A stretch of 64,000 nucleotides of DNA from Lytechinus pictus (Eukaryota > Echinodermata > Echinoidea > Temnopleuroida > Toxopneustidae): NCBI RefSeq assembly GCF_037042905.1, contig NC_087261.1:20351117-20415116 (forward strand), given 5' to 3'. Of the stretch, positions 36,101 through 46,619 are shown one piece after another; position 1 is the first letter of the stretch, and every line of letters starts with the position of its first letter. A program made the translations under genes and the position numbers. The notes under the pieces are model-generated. The model was not told where the DNA came from. It did no database searches and was given only the letters and a program-made list of their open reading frames with translations.

Positions 36101-37780
36101 TCGTACTAATTCTTACACTCGTCTATCTCAAAATTATTCAGAAGTGTCATTTCAAAGTGGGACATACAAGATTCAGAATCGCCATGCCATGTTTCTGACT
36201 GTAAAGTGGAAAAGTTTCCTACATTACGTGATGCAGTGGTGGACAGTGACCCGGAGGAAACAAAGCATTGGAGGGGCACAGCATTGTTCACAAACAATAC
36301 AGTGACCCTCCAATGCTTTGTCTCCTTCGGGTCACGGTCCGCCACTGACGTGATGATAAAAAGCCTGGGCAATCGTTGAAATAGATTCAACAGGCTCATC
36401 CGTGTACGAAAAGCATATTGCACTTTATATTTTTTTCTTTGAGCGTTTACAAAGGACCAGAATCGTGTAGGATCACAATCGGACTTCAAAGCGGGGCATA
36501 CAATATTCAAAATCACCATGCCATGTTTCTGTCTGTGAAGTAGAAAGGGTTCCTATACAGTATAAGTGGTGATTAAAAACAAATAATCATTATAGTCTTG
36601 TTCACCTTTTTATACTTCTCCCACATTGCCTTATTAAGTCTGGTGTATGTTTCTTTTTCGGGGAAAGATGAACGATACTTGCCGTGATCCCTGGCTTGCA
36701 TCTCGGACCTTTTTTTGCGTCCCCGACCTTTTGCTTGGGCAGAGGGAACTCCATTTTAGTTCTATATGTTTGTTCTTATTCATTCAACACATTGTATACA
36801 AAATGAATCGTTCGGACTTTCTACAAGGTTGAAGCTGTTGTATCTTCTATAGCTCCATAGTAAATTGGATTTTTAAAAAGCAATGCATGGCTTCCGGGCA
36901 AAGATAATATATTGTGAATGCCTGATTGGATCCAGGCCAGTGGTTTTTTTTTCTGGTAGTGGCATGGCCCTGGCAAGCTAGGGGTGATGTGTGTATTATT
37001 CTCCATGGGCAGCATCCCCACAATTCTGGTAGGGGTTAAAAATGGAAAAAAGTAGCCAAAATGAGCTATGTTTTGTAGTGAAACCCTTTATTTTCCTTGT
37101 CAAATTTGTCGGGACCAGAATAACAACCATTCTGTAGTGAAATCCTTTTTTTTTTTGGGGGGGGGGGTCAAATTTCTGGGGACCAGAGTAACCACCATTC
37201 TGAAGTGTCCCTCCTTTTTTATTAGTTTGTCAAATTTACTTCAGCACCCCCAGTAAAAAAAGAAGCTAGGGGCGGGGATGTGTGAGCCAACGTCGGGGGC
37301 TGAACGTATATAAAATAACAATTTGATGGTAATTTTCGCGTTTTCACGAGCCAAAATGGTTCCTTAAGAATTAAGTAGACGGAAAGTAGGAATCAGTCTA
37401 CCCCCCAATCAAAGGAAAGGTTAAATGATTAAAGCACCCACAAGCCTAGTTTTTTTGCTCTTTTGAGTGAATTCTTTATTATCCTTCACCAAGCCCGGTG
37501 AGCGCGTGACCACTAAAATCTGTACTCCGTAAAAAAACGAGGAAGAAATAGAATAAACATGTGAGTATATATACTCACCGGTGAAGAACATCATGGTGCT
37601 TGGGAGACCCAAAACCAAAGCAACAGTCTTGAAATCGCTGTTGTACCGGGCGACGACATCGGGGAGAAGAACTCCAAACGACTTGGTGATCCCGCCATCG
37701 ATGAAGAAAAGTAAGAACTTACTGAAGAGAATGGCATATTTCCAAGGGTCGGTAGAATCTTCAGGCAGGTTTTCCGCCAT
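27047..37780 (-). CDS. Monocarboxylate transporter-like protein (SLC16/MFS)
   Basis: Plasma-membrane transporter of the major facilitator superfamily, closest in layout to SLC16 monocarboxylate transporters; substrate unknown. Four minus-strand exons (37780-37579, 30682-30542, 28811-27882, 27171-27047) splice in phase 1 to 465 aa. The ATG at 37780 (MAENLPEDSTDPWK) has an in-frame TAA just upstream. TM1 carries FIDGGITKSFGV, the place of the SLC16 DGGWGW signature but without its tryptophans. Exon 3 holds about eight membrane segments and a long charged, serine-rich cytosolic loop (about residues 195-280), the usual SLC16 TM6-TM7 loop. Exon 4 supplies TM12 and a short basic tail ending QRKPRE. 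The second SLC16 signature (YFxKRR) is replaced by RFFSKSF. Introns contain SINE, MITE and fold-back elements. SLC16A12/A14-like identity is possible but untested. Confidence 0.88.
27634..27847. mobile_element. MITE in SLC16-like intron 3
   Basis: Shares GTTTGTCCAGAGTCACGGAC and the TTGTCGA/AATGCAAGTCAAA blocks with the element at 24549-24785. Its right end lies about 35 bp from the exon 3 donor. Confidence 0.6.
27882..28811 (-). CDS. SLC16-like exon 3
   Basis: 930 nt between the acceptor CTGCTTAG|GT and the donor ATCAG|GTAATA. It encodes GLGMALTFFPLL, several membrane helices, the large cytosolic loop, and TM7-TM11 ending GFLSGAVLS. It is the bulk of the transporter. Confidence 0.9.
28963..30132. 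mobile_element. 1.17-kb fold-back element in SLC16-like intron 2
   Basis: CCGTTTTCAGTAACT and AGTTACTGAAAACGG are TA-flanked inverted ends. Complementarity continues (TCCGCACCACAAGCGTTCAG and CTGAACACTTGTGGTGCGGA; TACTTTTAAG and CTTAAAAGTA). A tRNA-derived SINE sits inside. Confidence 0.75.
29379..29730 (-). mobile_element. tRNA-derived SINE, copy 1
   Basis: On the minus strand, GAGCCGTGGTGTAGTGGTTC (A-box region) and GTGTTCGAATCC (B box) open the head. A body and a tail of type AAGGCGCTTTATAAAAATTG then (TTATTA)n follow. Not a functional tRNA: no closed acceptor stem. Confidence 0.75.
30542..30682 (-). CDS. SLC16-like exon 2
   Basis: 141 nt between the acceptor TTTTCAG|CC and the donor AACAG|GTATGT. 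It encodes PITIFLMKIMTLTT through YILGMMLAIT, i.e. TM2-TM3 with a small turn. The longest open frame over this spot is in another reading frame; splice phase selects this one. Confidence 0.85.
31020..31625. mobile_element. Fold-back element in SLC16-like intron 1
   Basis: AAGGTCAAGTCCACCCCA and TGGGATGGACTTGTCCTT ends. The arms share TTTCATCAAAATCGGATGTA and TACATCCGATTTTGATGAAA. Same family as 40193-40802. Confidence 0.7.
32149..32310. mobile_element. Half copy of the AAAGGGGTACTCC fold-back family
   Basis: AAAGGGATACTCCGGGCTGA, then TTTCATCAATATCCGATAAT; only the left arm is present. Confidence 0.5.
32455..32815. repeat. Decayed copy of the DR1-bearing repeat
   Basis: Recognisable AAATGACCTTTGA, ATGTGACCTGAAACTTA, TTGATTACTCCCATGTCCAA and TTTGATGTTGGCGACGCC, as in 7067-8006, but the DR1 motif is mutated here. 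Confidence 0.65.
33515..34103. mobile_element. Mariner-like fold-back MITE, 589 bp
   Basis: CAGTGCTTCCCACAAAAAGG and CCTTTTTTCTGGGCCGCACTG ends, TA on the left. Arms pair imperfectly over at least 60 bp. In SLC16-like intron 1. Confidence 0.65.
35185..35728. mobile_element. Fold-back element, AAAGGGGTACCCCGG family
   Basis: CAAAGCAAAATGCTGAAAAT with TTGATCAAAATCGGATAAC at the left pairs with the right arm ending CAGCCCCGGGGTACCCCTTT. The left terminus is truncated. Confidence 0.6.
35884..35980. mobile_element. Partial copy of the 18.4-kb transposon
   Basis: GACCCTCCTTTTTACAATAA through CGCGGCACATACCTACTACT is nearly identical to 18819-18890, then diverges before the GC-rich terminus. Confidence 0.8.
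36234..36347. mobile_element. 114-bp hAT-like MITE with perfect 8-bp TSD
   Basis: CAGTGGTGGACAGTGACCC and GGGTCACGGTCCGCCACTG are inverted ends; pairing runs through AAAGCATTGGAGGG. Both flanks (36226-36233 and 36348-36355) read ACGTGATG. Confidence 0.85.
36356..37420. other. SLC16-like intron 1 remainder, repeat debris
   Basis: Contains GGGGTGATGTGTGTATTATT near 36981 (related to 39266-39300) and TTTTTTT/CAAATTT repeats at 37080-37240. No exon found. Confidence 0.4.
37579..37780 (-). CDS. SLC16-like exon 1
   Basis: 202 nt encoding the N-terminus and TM1 up to MMFFT. The donor is ACCG|GTGAGT. The upstream GTG-initiated extension is rejected because an ATG with an upstream in-frame stop is available. 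Confidence 0.85.
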
Positions 37781-38722
37781 TATGAACACAATAAAAGCTG
37801 TTTATTACAAAGCATCTAACGTTTTGGTCTGTTGTTAGTTGGGTTCTCAAACGGTCAGATAGGGCCTACATCAATTCGTCAGTGATTTTACGAGCTGGCT
37901 CAAACCTCGGTTGGTCTCCAAAACATGATTTCGAGATAATCGCGTCCAAAGTTTGGATTTTTTTACAGGCTCATAACTTCGCGCTTGAAAGAAACCAGAG
38001 CAATTATTTATACCAATTCAAGGCATACATTCTATTATCTTAAAATATACAACATTTGTTCGCAATTCGTATTCATTCTTTCAATAATTGAAATGAAACA
38101 CATGTGTATGCATTTTAGAAGGTGCTAATTTTGACAAATACATGGGGTTTGAGCCAGTTCGTAAAATTGAATTTAAAAAATAAAAATACCGAAATATTTG
38201 CTTGCTCTCAACATATTATAAATTATATGCGATACACCATATCTAGCCCCCACAAAATTGTTGGCTCTTTACGCTTATAAATATTCCGCCATGTGAGGCC
38301 GTGCGACTAATCATCTAATGCGATGAAAATTCGAAAGCACGAATGTGACCAAACTCTGTAAGGCTAACTCGACTTAGGATTCAATTAGATGAGTAAATAA
38401 TGCATGAATACACAGGTCTTCATTTTATGTTATTTCTTTATTTATTTATTTGTTTTTGTTTATTTATTTATTGTTTGTTTATCTATTTTTGTATTTTCAT
38501 TTATATATCTATTATGTTATTATTGTTATGATTATCATTATTATTATTATTTTGGGGATGCATTTAGTTTCCTTGGCATTTTATTTTAGTTTTGTAATCA
38601 TGGTAACATCTTAATAACTTGCGAAGTATAGGCCTACAGTATGTTACTATATACTGGGAGTTGGGATTGCACCTTTCACACACTCTCTCTTTCTTCCTGT
38701 CTCTCCCCTAACTGTTCATATA
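37781..38722. other. 5' flank of the SLC16-like gene
   Basis: AT-rich; TTTA/TTAT-rich low-complexity tract at 38430-38560. No gene recognised. Confidence 0.4.
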
Positions 38723-39903
38723 CAGTGCGTATAAAAAACGGGACAGTTTTGAAAAGTGTATATTTTGATGTCAATAGATACTCTGAATTCTTATCTTTCA
38801 AATGTCATTTAAAAAGAACAAAAGTTTGTTCATGCTTGAGCGCACACGGAACGTTTTTGTCAGGGGTTAAAAAATAAGGCTTGTGCCAAATGGCATAAAA
38901 TGAGAAAATATTGACGATCAGACATCGTGCTAATCAGCAGACTTCCTCTAATGCTTTTTAGTGTCTTTGTAATAATTTTCGAACTATGTTTTCAAATTCC
39001 ATTTACAAAGCATTAATTTACAAGAATTGTTTTGTATTTTCATTTAAATATGTTATCTTTTAGCAATGAATATTCCTTCATAAGTAAAAACAAAAAAATG
39101 TCAAACCAATAATTAAAAGCTAGTAAGTAATTTGTTCAAATCTTTTCATTGTGTGCTACAAAGTTTATGGTGCATTTGAAATAATTGAATCTTTTCCTGT
39201 AAGAATTAATATTGTTCTGTCAAGCACCATTGCCAAGGGAATAGCACCCCCCCCCCCCCAAGATTCCCTGGGGGTGATGCGTGTATTATTCATCATAGAC
39301 AGCATCCCCTGGATAACTGTTACGTGCGTTAAAAAGTAAATATTTAACAACTTTTTTTCTTGCTTGTCAAATTTCTCTTAATCAAAAGGAGCTTAATTTC
39401 TTAGTGATTTTTTTTTAAATCCATGTCTTTTAAAGGCACCATAACCTTTGTTTCACAGAAAAGGATTTGAATAAATTACAAGCTTGCCAATTAATAATTC
39501 AAGTCTCCTTGCTTGGGTTAACAAACAATTTGTTTCCTTGTTTAGAAAGGAATGCTAAAAGATAACATAGTTAAATGAAAATACAAAAAAAGTATTCAAG
39601 TAAATGAATGCTTTGAAAATGGAATTTGAAAACATAATTGAAAATTATTACAAAGACACTAACAAGCTTCAGAGGAAGTCTGCTGATTAGCAAGATGTCT
39701 GATCGTCAATATTTTCTCATTTCCTGCCATTTGGCGCAACCTTCTTTTTTTAACCCTTGACAAAAACGTTCCGTGTGCGCTCAAGCATGAACGAAACTTA
39801 ATTTTAGTGGCATTTGAAAGATAAGACTTTAGAGCATCTATTGACATCATAATTTGAAATAAATTTTTGAGTCTTCAAAACTGTCCCGTTTTTATACACA
39901 ATG
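38723..39903. mobile_element. 1.18-kb fold-back element with ~500-bp arms
   Basis: CAGTGCGTATAAAAAACGGG and CCCGTTTTTATACACAATG ends, TA-flanked. The arms pair through ATGCTTGAGCGCACACGGAA / TTCCGTGTGCGCTCAAGCAT and beyond. A C-rich insert (39246-39310) sits near the loop. No transposase. Confidence 0.8.
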
Positions 39904-40192
39904 TATATTGTATAAAATGACACACATATATCCTCACACACACACAAACACACACCCACCCATCCCACGCTTCTTACACAACGCATAAACGTTCGCCAAC
40001 ACACTCACACATCCCAAAATTATATATTCTTACGCTTTACTATCCGTATTCATACTCAACCCGTTCACGGCTTTCCATTTCCCCTCTTTCTCTATGTAAA
40101 ATTGAATGTACCCGACCAAAAAGGGGGTATAATTTTACCAAATAATTGGTTACAATCTAACAAAACTTTGGATGTTTACTACCATAATTTAT

Positions 40193-40802
40193 AAGGACAG
40201 GTCCACCCCAACAAAAAATTGTTTTTAATAAAAAGAGAAAAATCAAACAAGCATAGCGTTGAAAATTCCATCAAAATCGAATGTAAAATATGAAAGATAT
40301 ATTTTAAAGTTTCGCTTAATTACACTAAACAGTTATATTCACATCCTGGTTAATATGAATATAATGAGACTGATGTCATCACCCACTCAATATTTCCTTT
40401 GTATTTCATTTAATGCAATATCATGATTTTTTTTTAAATTTTCTCCTCATTGCCATGTGAAACAAAGTTTTAGTCCTCCCTGAACATGTGGAAATACCAT
40501 TTGTATAGAACATTTTGTGGTTCAGACTAGTCGGTCATCGTTGTCAAATCTGTAAATATTGAAATAATGTATAATTTAAACAATAACAATAATAAAAAAA
40601 GAAACAGAAACTGAAGTACATCAAAGACGCTCTAATTTGCATATCACTGAGCTGTTTTGTGAAAACAACTAAACAAGGGAAACTTTAAAGTGTTATAACT
40701 TTCATTTTTTACATCCAATTTTGACGAAATTTTCAGCGATCAGCTTGTTTGACTTTTTTCTATTGATTTAAATCAGCGTTTTTAGAGAAGGACCTGACCT
40801 TT
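40193..40802. mobile_element. Fold-back element, AAGGACAGGTCC family
   Basis: AAGGACAGGTCCACCCCA and GAAGGACCTGACCTT ends; inner TCAAAATCGAATGTAAAATA pairs with the matching right arm. Sister of 31020-31625. Confidence 0.65.
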
Positions 40803-41629
40803 GATAATCAAGCAAACATTCATCATCAGATCCTTTGAACAATCCTTAATAAGAGCATGAAGAGTGTATACATTGATAGAACTTAAAAAAATAAATAAAA
40901 TAAAATTCAAGTTCAGATTATAATTAGAAATAGTAAATGTGCAAAATCCAATATGATTAGGTGTGGTATACAATTAGTCAGGACATGGTCGGGACATTCA
41001 TAGATTGTTATTTTATTAGGAAAAATTCACTTACCGCAAAGTCATCTAGCTCAAGCTAGTTTATGCCCAATCTATCCATATCTTCAAGGACTATCGACAT
41101 ACAAGTCCAGTAGAAACACAACATGACCGTCAAGTTTGGAATATATGCATTTTTTTTTACTCAAGGATGTAGTAAAAGGTATCTATACCCAAAATCTGTA
41201 GGGTGTCACCTGGGCACCCTTGAAGATTTTTTTTCTATTAACGTCATAAGCCACGCCGATTTTTACACATGCCTCTATTTATTATTTTCAAATTTTACAA
41301 AATAATCATATTGTGTTAGGTATCAAATAAAAGCTTTAAAAAAGTAAATATATCGATCGCATGGCATTAAAATATTAAATAGCATGTTATTTGAAGGCCA
41401 TTTAAAGTCTTCAAAGTTCAAATTGGGGCACAAAAAATAATACAACTAAATACGAAAGATCACATGTTTTGAAAACTAACATATAGCATATTATATGTAT
41501 TTTTGCTGAAAATTGTAGTTTGGGAGTGTGTATCTCAAGAATCTGGGCGTTCCCACCTTGCCACTTAAAAGCAATTGTTTTGATTAACATCATAGGCCAC
41601 GCCCAATTATTCACATTCCTCTTAACGGT

Positions 41630-42013
41630 TAAAGTGATTGCTTAACATTGGTTTGACTTTTAAAAAAATCTGAGCTAGAAGGTCACACTTGTCACCTGTG
41701 TCTGTGATATGTTACAAAAATGAAGCCCAGAAAAAATTGCGTTCGAAAATAATTATTTAGTGCTTCAAAAACTGAAATATAAAGTGACCAAAAACACCAT
41801 CTTAATTTCATCCCATACACTTTTGTGTACTATTTAGGAGTCTATAAGACGCCTATATACAAAATCGGGGTTTGCCTTGTAGTCTTAGCTTCTAATTCTC
41901 AATAATGGTTGTTTTCAGGGTTTATTAGTTCTAATACATGCACTTGTACACATGTTTCATCTTGGTTTGAGAATTTTTTAAATCGGCTGCTCACAAAGTT
42001 AAACAATACCTTT
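41630..42013 (+). repeat. Dispersed repeat, copy 1
   Basis: ACATTGGTTTGACTTTTAAA through CACAAAGTTAAACAATACC. It matches 58751-59112 in inverted orientation with scattered substitutions. Confidence 0.75.
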
Positions 42014-42099
42014 AAGTTTGAATGAGTTCTTAAACTAGGAAGCTAATAGTAAGCTCCATCCGGTGAAATCACAATTATTTAAATTCAACACTGTAAATC

Positions 42100-43752
42100 T
42101 CACACTTACATAGTCCACTATGTGAAGACATTTAAACACTTACACAGCACATGTGATCACAGTGTGGAATTTTCTTCACATAGTCCACATTCGTAACCAT
42201 ATGTGAACTCACTATAAGCACACTGTATAAGTATCCACAATGTGAAATTATCCTCACATAGTCAACCATTGTAACACATTGTGAACACACTATGAGTACC
42301 CTGTAAAGACCATTGTGTAAGTATTCGCAGTTTGAAATTATGTTCACATAGTCCACCATTGTAACACACTGTCAGTGTGAACACACTATAAGCACACTGT
42401 ATATTATTCACAATGTGAAATTATCCTCACATAGTCAACCATTGTAACACATTGTGAACACACTATGAGTACTCTGTATAGAACATTATGTAAGTATTCG
42501 CAGTGTGAAATTATGTTCGCATAGTCCACCATTGTAACACACTGTCAGTGTGAACACACTATAAGCACACTGTATATTATTCACAATGTGAAATTATCCT
42601 CACATAGTCAACCATTGTAACACATTTTGAACACACTATGAGTACTTTGTAACCACATTGTGTATGTATTTACAATGTGAAATTATGTTCACATAGTCCA
42701 CCATTGTAACACACTGTCAGTGTGAACACACTATAAGCACACTGTATATTATTCACAATGTGAAATTATCCTCACATAGTCAACCATTGTAACACATTGT
42801 GAACACACTATGAGTACTCTGTATAGAACATTATGTAAGTATTCGCAGTTTGAAATTATGTTCACATAGTCCACCATTGTAACACACTGTCAGTGTGAAC
42901 ACACTATAAGCACACTGTATATTATTCACAATGTGAAATTATCCTCACATAGTCAACCATTGTAACACATTGTGAACACACTATGAGTACTCTGTATAGA
43001 ACATTATGTAAGTATTCGCACTGTGAAATTATGTTCGCATAGTCCACCATTGTAACACACTGTCAGTGTGAACACACTATAAGCACACTGTATATTATTC
43101 ACAATGTGAAATTATCCTCACATAGTCAACCATTGTAACACATTTTGAACACACTATGAGTACTTTGTAACCACATTGTGTAAGTATTCGCAGTGTGAAA
43201 TTATGTTCACATAGTCCACCATTGTAACACACTGTCGGTGTGAACACACTATAAGCACACTGTATATTATTCACAATGTGAAATTATCCTCATATAGTCA
43301 ACCATTGTAACACATTGTGAACACACTATGAGTACTTTGTAACCACATTGTGTATGTATTTGCAATGTGAAATTATGTTCACATAGTCCACCATTGCAAC
43401 ACACCTTGAGCACACGATGATCACAATCTAAAAACACTGTGTAGGTATTCAGTGTAAAATTTTCTTCACAGAGTCCACCTTTGTAACATAATGTGAACAC
43501 ACTATAACCACACTGTAAGCACAATGTGAAATTATATTCGCATAGTCTATCATTATAACACATTGTGAACACACTATGATGACAATATAAGCACACTTTA
43601 TATGTATTCACAGTGTAAAATTATCTTCAAATAAGTCCACCATTAGAACACAATATGAACACACTATAAGTACACTGTATAAGTATTCACAATGTGAAAT
43701 TATCTTAACATAGTCCCCCATTTAAACACATTGTGAACACACTATGATCACA
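42100..43752. repeat. Satellite array, ~173-bp higher-order unit
   Basis: Units marked by ACTGTCAGTGTGAACACAC at 42368, 42541, 42713, 42886, 43059 and (one change) 43231. Each is composed of two related ~87-bp halves (ACATAGTCCACCATTGTAAC... and ACATAGTCAACCATTGTAAC...). Edges are more degenerate. The array resumes after the transposon at 46161. Confidence 0.88.
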
Positions 43753-46160
43753 CATGGGCGGAAATCCCAGGGGGGACAGGGGGGACGTGTCCCCCCCTAC
43801 TCAAAATAGTAGGGGGGACACAATATCAAATGTCCCCCCTACTATTTTTGGTCTTTTATGATGGTAAGAAATACATCATTCTAAATCGAATTAAAACATG
43901 TATTTTGGGACGAGATATGACCTTACTTTGGCGATGATAACCTTTTTTTGCTTGTCAAATTTTCCCGCCCCATGTCCCCATAGGCGGATCCAGGGGCCGA
44001 GGGCCCCCCCCCCCCCCTCTTGGCGGAGCAAAAAAAGAAAAAAAGGAAAGAAAGAAGGAAAAAAGGAGGGAAAAGAGAGGAGAAAAGGAAGAGAAGGACG
44101 ACGAGTGCATAAAATACGATGAGGGGAAGACTTGGAAAATGAAAATAATCTTTCGTGCCTCTACATAAATTTTCGCTCGCGCTTCGCGCTCGCATTGCCT
44201 TTTAGGTGATTTACATATCTTGTTCAATATGGAGTTCGAATATCAAATTTGGAAGTCAATATACAAAACATATTTCACCTCGGAAATCGAACTTTCATTA
44301 TTTTGTGTAATTTACAAATTGGTTTTTACAAAGTGTTCTGTAAAAATGTAAGTTTTATGGTCTGAATGTTGACATTTGCTGCTTGCGCTGCGCGCTCGCA
44401 AATTATGATTCATCAGGTACCTATTATTTTCGTGTATTCCATAAAGCTTTCAAAATATCCCTTTTCAGGTCTGATTGTCAAGACGTATCAGCTAGCGCGC
44501 TGCACGCTCGCATTTTGATTGGCGAGTTATATAAACATGATAAATGTTTCAATATTGGTTACACAACAAACTACTTAAAATCCCCTTTTCATGACAGTTC
44601 ATCAAAAATTTTAGCTCGCGATTTGCGCTCGCATTAATGGTTAAAAATATATTAACTGATGCATCCTATTCATAATCACAAAAGTGAAATGTCCAATTTT
44701 TATGCCATGATATCATCAGATTTTGCGCCCTCATAAGCCATTAATAAATATGATATTAATTCAATAATTAAATTGTCCCTTTTGTTTCATCTCGCGCTTA
44801 GCAAGAGAAATAGGAAGATAGTCATAATTTTCATATGATGACATGTCGTATAAGAATGTCCCGGTCTTATGTCAAAACTCAAAGTAATAATAATATCAGC
44901 TCTCTTTTATAAAGTGCGATCAATATCCACCTTACAATTTTTCTACAAAGGGCTTAAAATATAAAGCTAAAATTTACTCTTTTTTCAGATCGGAATATCA
45001 AAGTTTCATGATTTTCATGATTAAAGTTGTATTTAGAATGCCTAGATTCTAGGTCTAAATATGAAACACGCTCGCGCATGTTTATTCAGATACTCAACTT
45101 GTGCTCTAATTTAAATCATTATCCAGTTTCAGATCAAAATATCAAAAATTGTCTGCTCGCTCTTTGTGCTCGCATTATTATTGTAGGAAGACCCCATATT
45201 ACTCATCCTTTTGATGATTTACAAAACATGAACAGATTGGCCCATTTTTAGGTCTAAATCTCGAATTATTTTGCTCACGCTTTGCGCACGCATCAATCGT
45301 TAAATTATATAGCTATCCTGTTCACGATTACAAAAACTGATTAAAATTTTCCATTCTTTCTTTAGAAAGTTCAAAATTTTTCAGCTCGCGCTTCGCGCTC
45401 GCATTTTTTGATTGTTGAAATATGTAACGCCTTCATGGCTAAATGCAAGCAGTCCTTAACAGGTACCTTTTCAACAGGTACCAGTTCAAAACGTATATAA
45501 AAATTTTCTGCTCGCGCTTTGCGCTCGCATTATTAATACTCATCCTTTTCAGAATTTACAAAACATGTATATTAGTGTCTCGTTCAGTAAATATTATACG
45601 ATTATAAATCTCGAAATTTTCCGCTCGTGCTTCGCGCTCGCATTAATTGTTTACTTATATACCTATTCTGCTTGAGTTACAAAAAGTGCTTAGAATTTCC
45701 ATTATTTAGGTGAAATGTAAAAAAAAATCAGCTCGCGCTCGCATTATTTGATTGTTAAATGCTACTTTAACAGGTATCTTTTCCATCAGTTCATTTCTGC
45801 TCGCGCTTTGCGTTCGTAGTAATTATTAAGTTGCATATACATCTTTTTCAGGATAACAAACATTGCCCATAATCAGTTCAAATTTAAGGAAAAAATACCT
45901 AAAATTTCCAAAAAAAATTGCTCGCGCTTCGTGCTCGCATCATATAAATAAGGATTATGATATTATATATTAATTTATAAGAATAAAGCTAAGAAGTGAC
46001 TAATGAGGACTACCCCTTCAAAGAAACAAACAAAAATCATCTTCGAGCTGCTGATCGGGGAAAATATGGCTGAAACAAATTTCCGCCCCCCCCCCCTATT
46101 GGCGAAGGCTGGATCCGCCCCTGTGTCCCCCCTACCTATTGGGAGAGATTTCCGCCCCTG
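43753..46160. mobile_element. 2.4-kb nested transposon with 8-bp TSD
   Basis: Outer ends CATGGGCGGAAATC and GATTTCCGCCCCTG are inverted; both flanks (43745-43752 and 46161-46168) read TGATCACA. A sibling satellite unit near 43415 keeps the uninterrupted TGATCACAATCTAAAAACAC. Nested inside, from about 43979 to 46126, is another element with ATAGGCGGATCCAGGGGC and GCTGGATCCGCCCCTG ends. No transposase frame seen. The interior is the CpG-core repeat array. Confidence 0.85.
44175..45940 (+). repeat. Degenerate ~115-bp array with conserved CpG-rich 21-bp core
   Basis: Core type GCTCGCGCTTCGCGCTCGCA starts near 44175, 44381, 44491, 44614, 44790 (partial), 45155, 45273, 45384, 45510, 45623, 45731 (shortened), 45799 and 45920. 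Successive distances cluster at 108-126 bp. Sequence between cores is AT-rich and poorly conserved. Confidence 0.8.
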
Positions 46161-46281
46161 TGATCACAATCTAAAAACACTGTATAGGTATTCAGAGTGT
46201 GAAATTACCTTCATATAGTCCACCATTGTAGCTCATTGTGAACACAATACGAACACCATGTAAGCACAATGTGTTATTCCA
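46161..46281. repeat. Satellite array remnant right of the transposon
   Basis: TGATCACAATCTAAAAACAC, then GTCCACCATTGTAGCTCATT; continues the array of 42100-43752. Confidence 0.8.
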
Positions 46282-46550
46282 GGGGCCCATCTTACAAAGA
46301 GTTGCGATTGATCAGACCAATTACAACTATGGACGGCCAGCAACGTCAACATCTAAAATGCATGATTGTAAAAAAAAATCTAGATATGAATGCATATCCA
46401 TAAATTCATTGATTTCTGACAATTTGGTGTGCTCTCCATTGTTTAAAAAAGAAATTTGGCAAATTTCCTGTAAACAAAATTATGACACTGATGGATTTCC
46501 ATAGAGTTACGATGATTGGATCATTTGTAACTCTTTGTAAGACGGGTCCC
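46282..46550. mobile_element. MITE, GGGGCCCATCTTACAAAG family
   Basis: GGGGCCCATCTTACAAAGAG and CTCTTTGTAAGACGGGTCCC ends, inner TTGCGATTGATC pairing. Sister of 22072-22434. Confidence 0.75.
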
Positions 46551-46619
46551 TGATGGGGTATTTTGTAAATTGAATTACCAATTCACTAAACTTCCTTTAT
46601 TAATTGTACCGAGTGCTAA

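Noticed and set aside
37781-37789. Three-residue extension of the SLC16-like N-terminus
   Set aside because: It begins with GTG; a proper ATG follows at 37780 and an in-frame TAA lies upstream.
42132-43611. Minus-strand frames with repeated CYNGGLCE-like peptides
   Set aside because: Satellite array read in frame; the unit length is not maintained as coding.
42100-43752. CRISPR-like regular repeats
   Set aside because: No unique spacers between constant repeats; it is a eukaryotic higher-order satellite.
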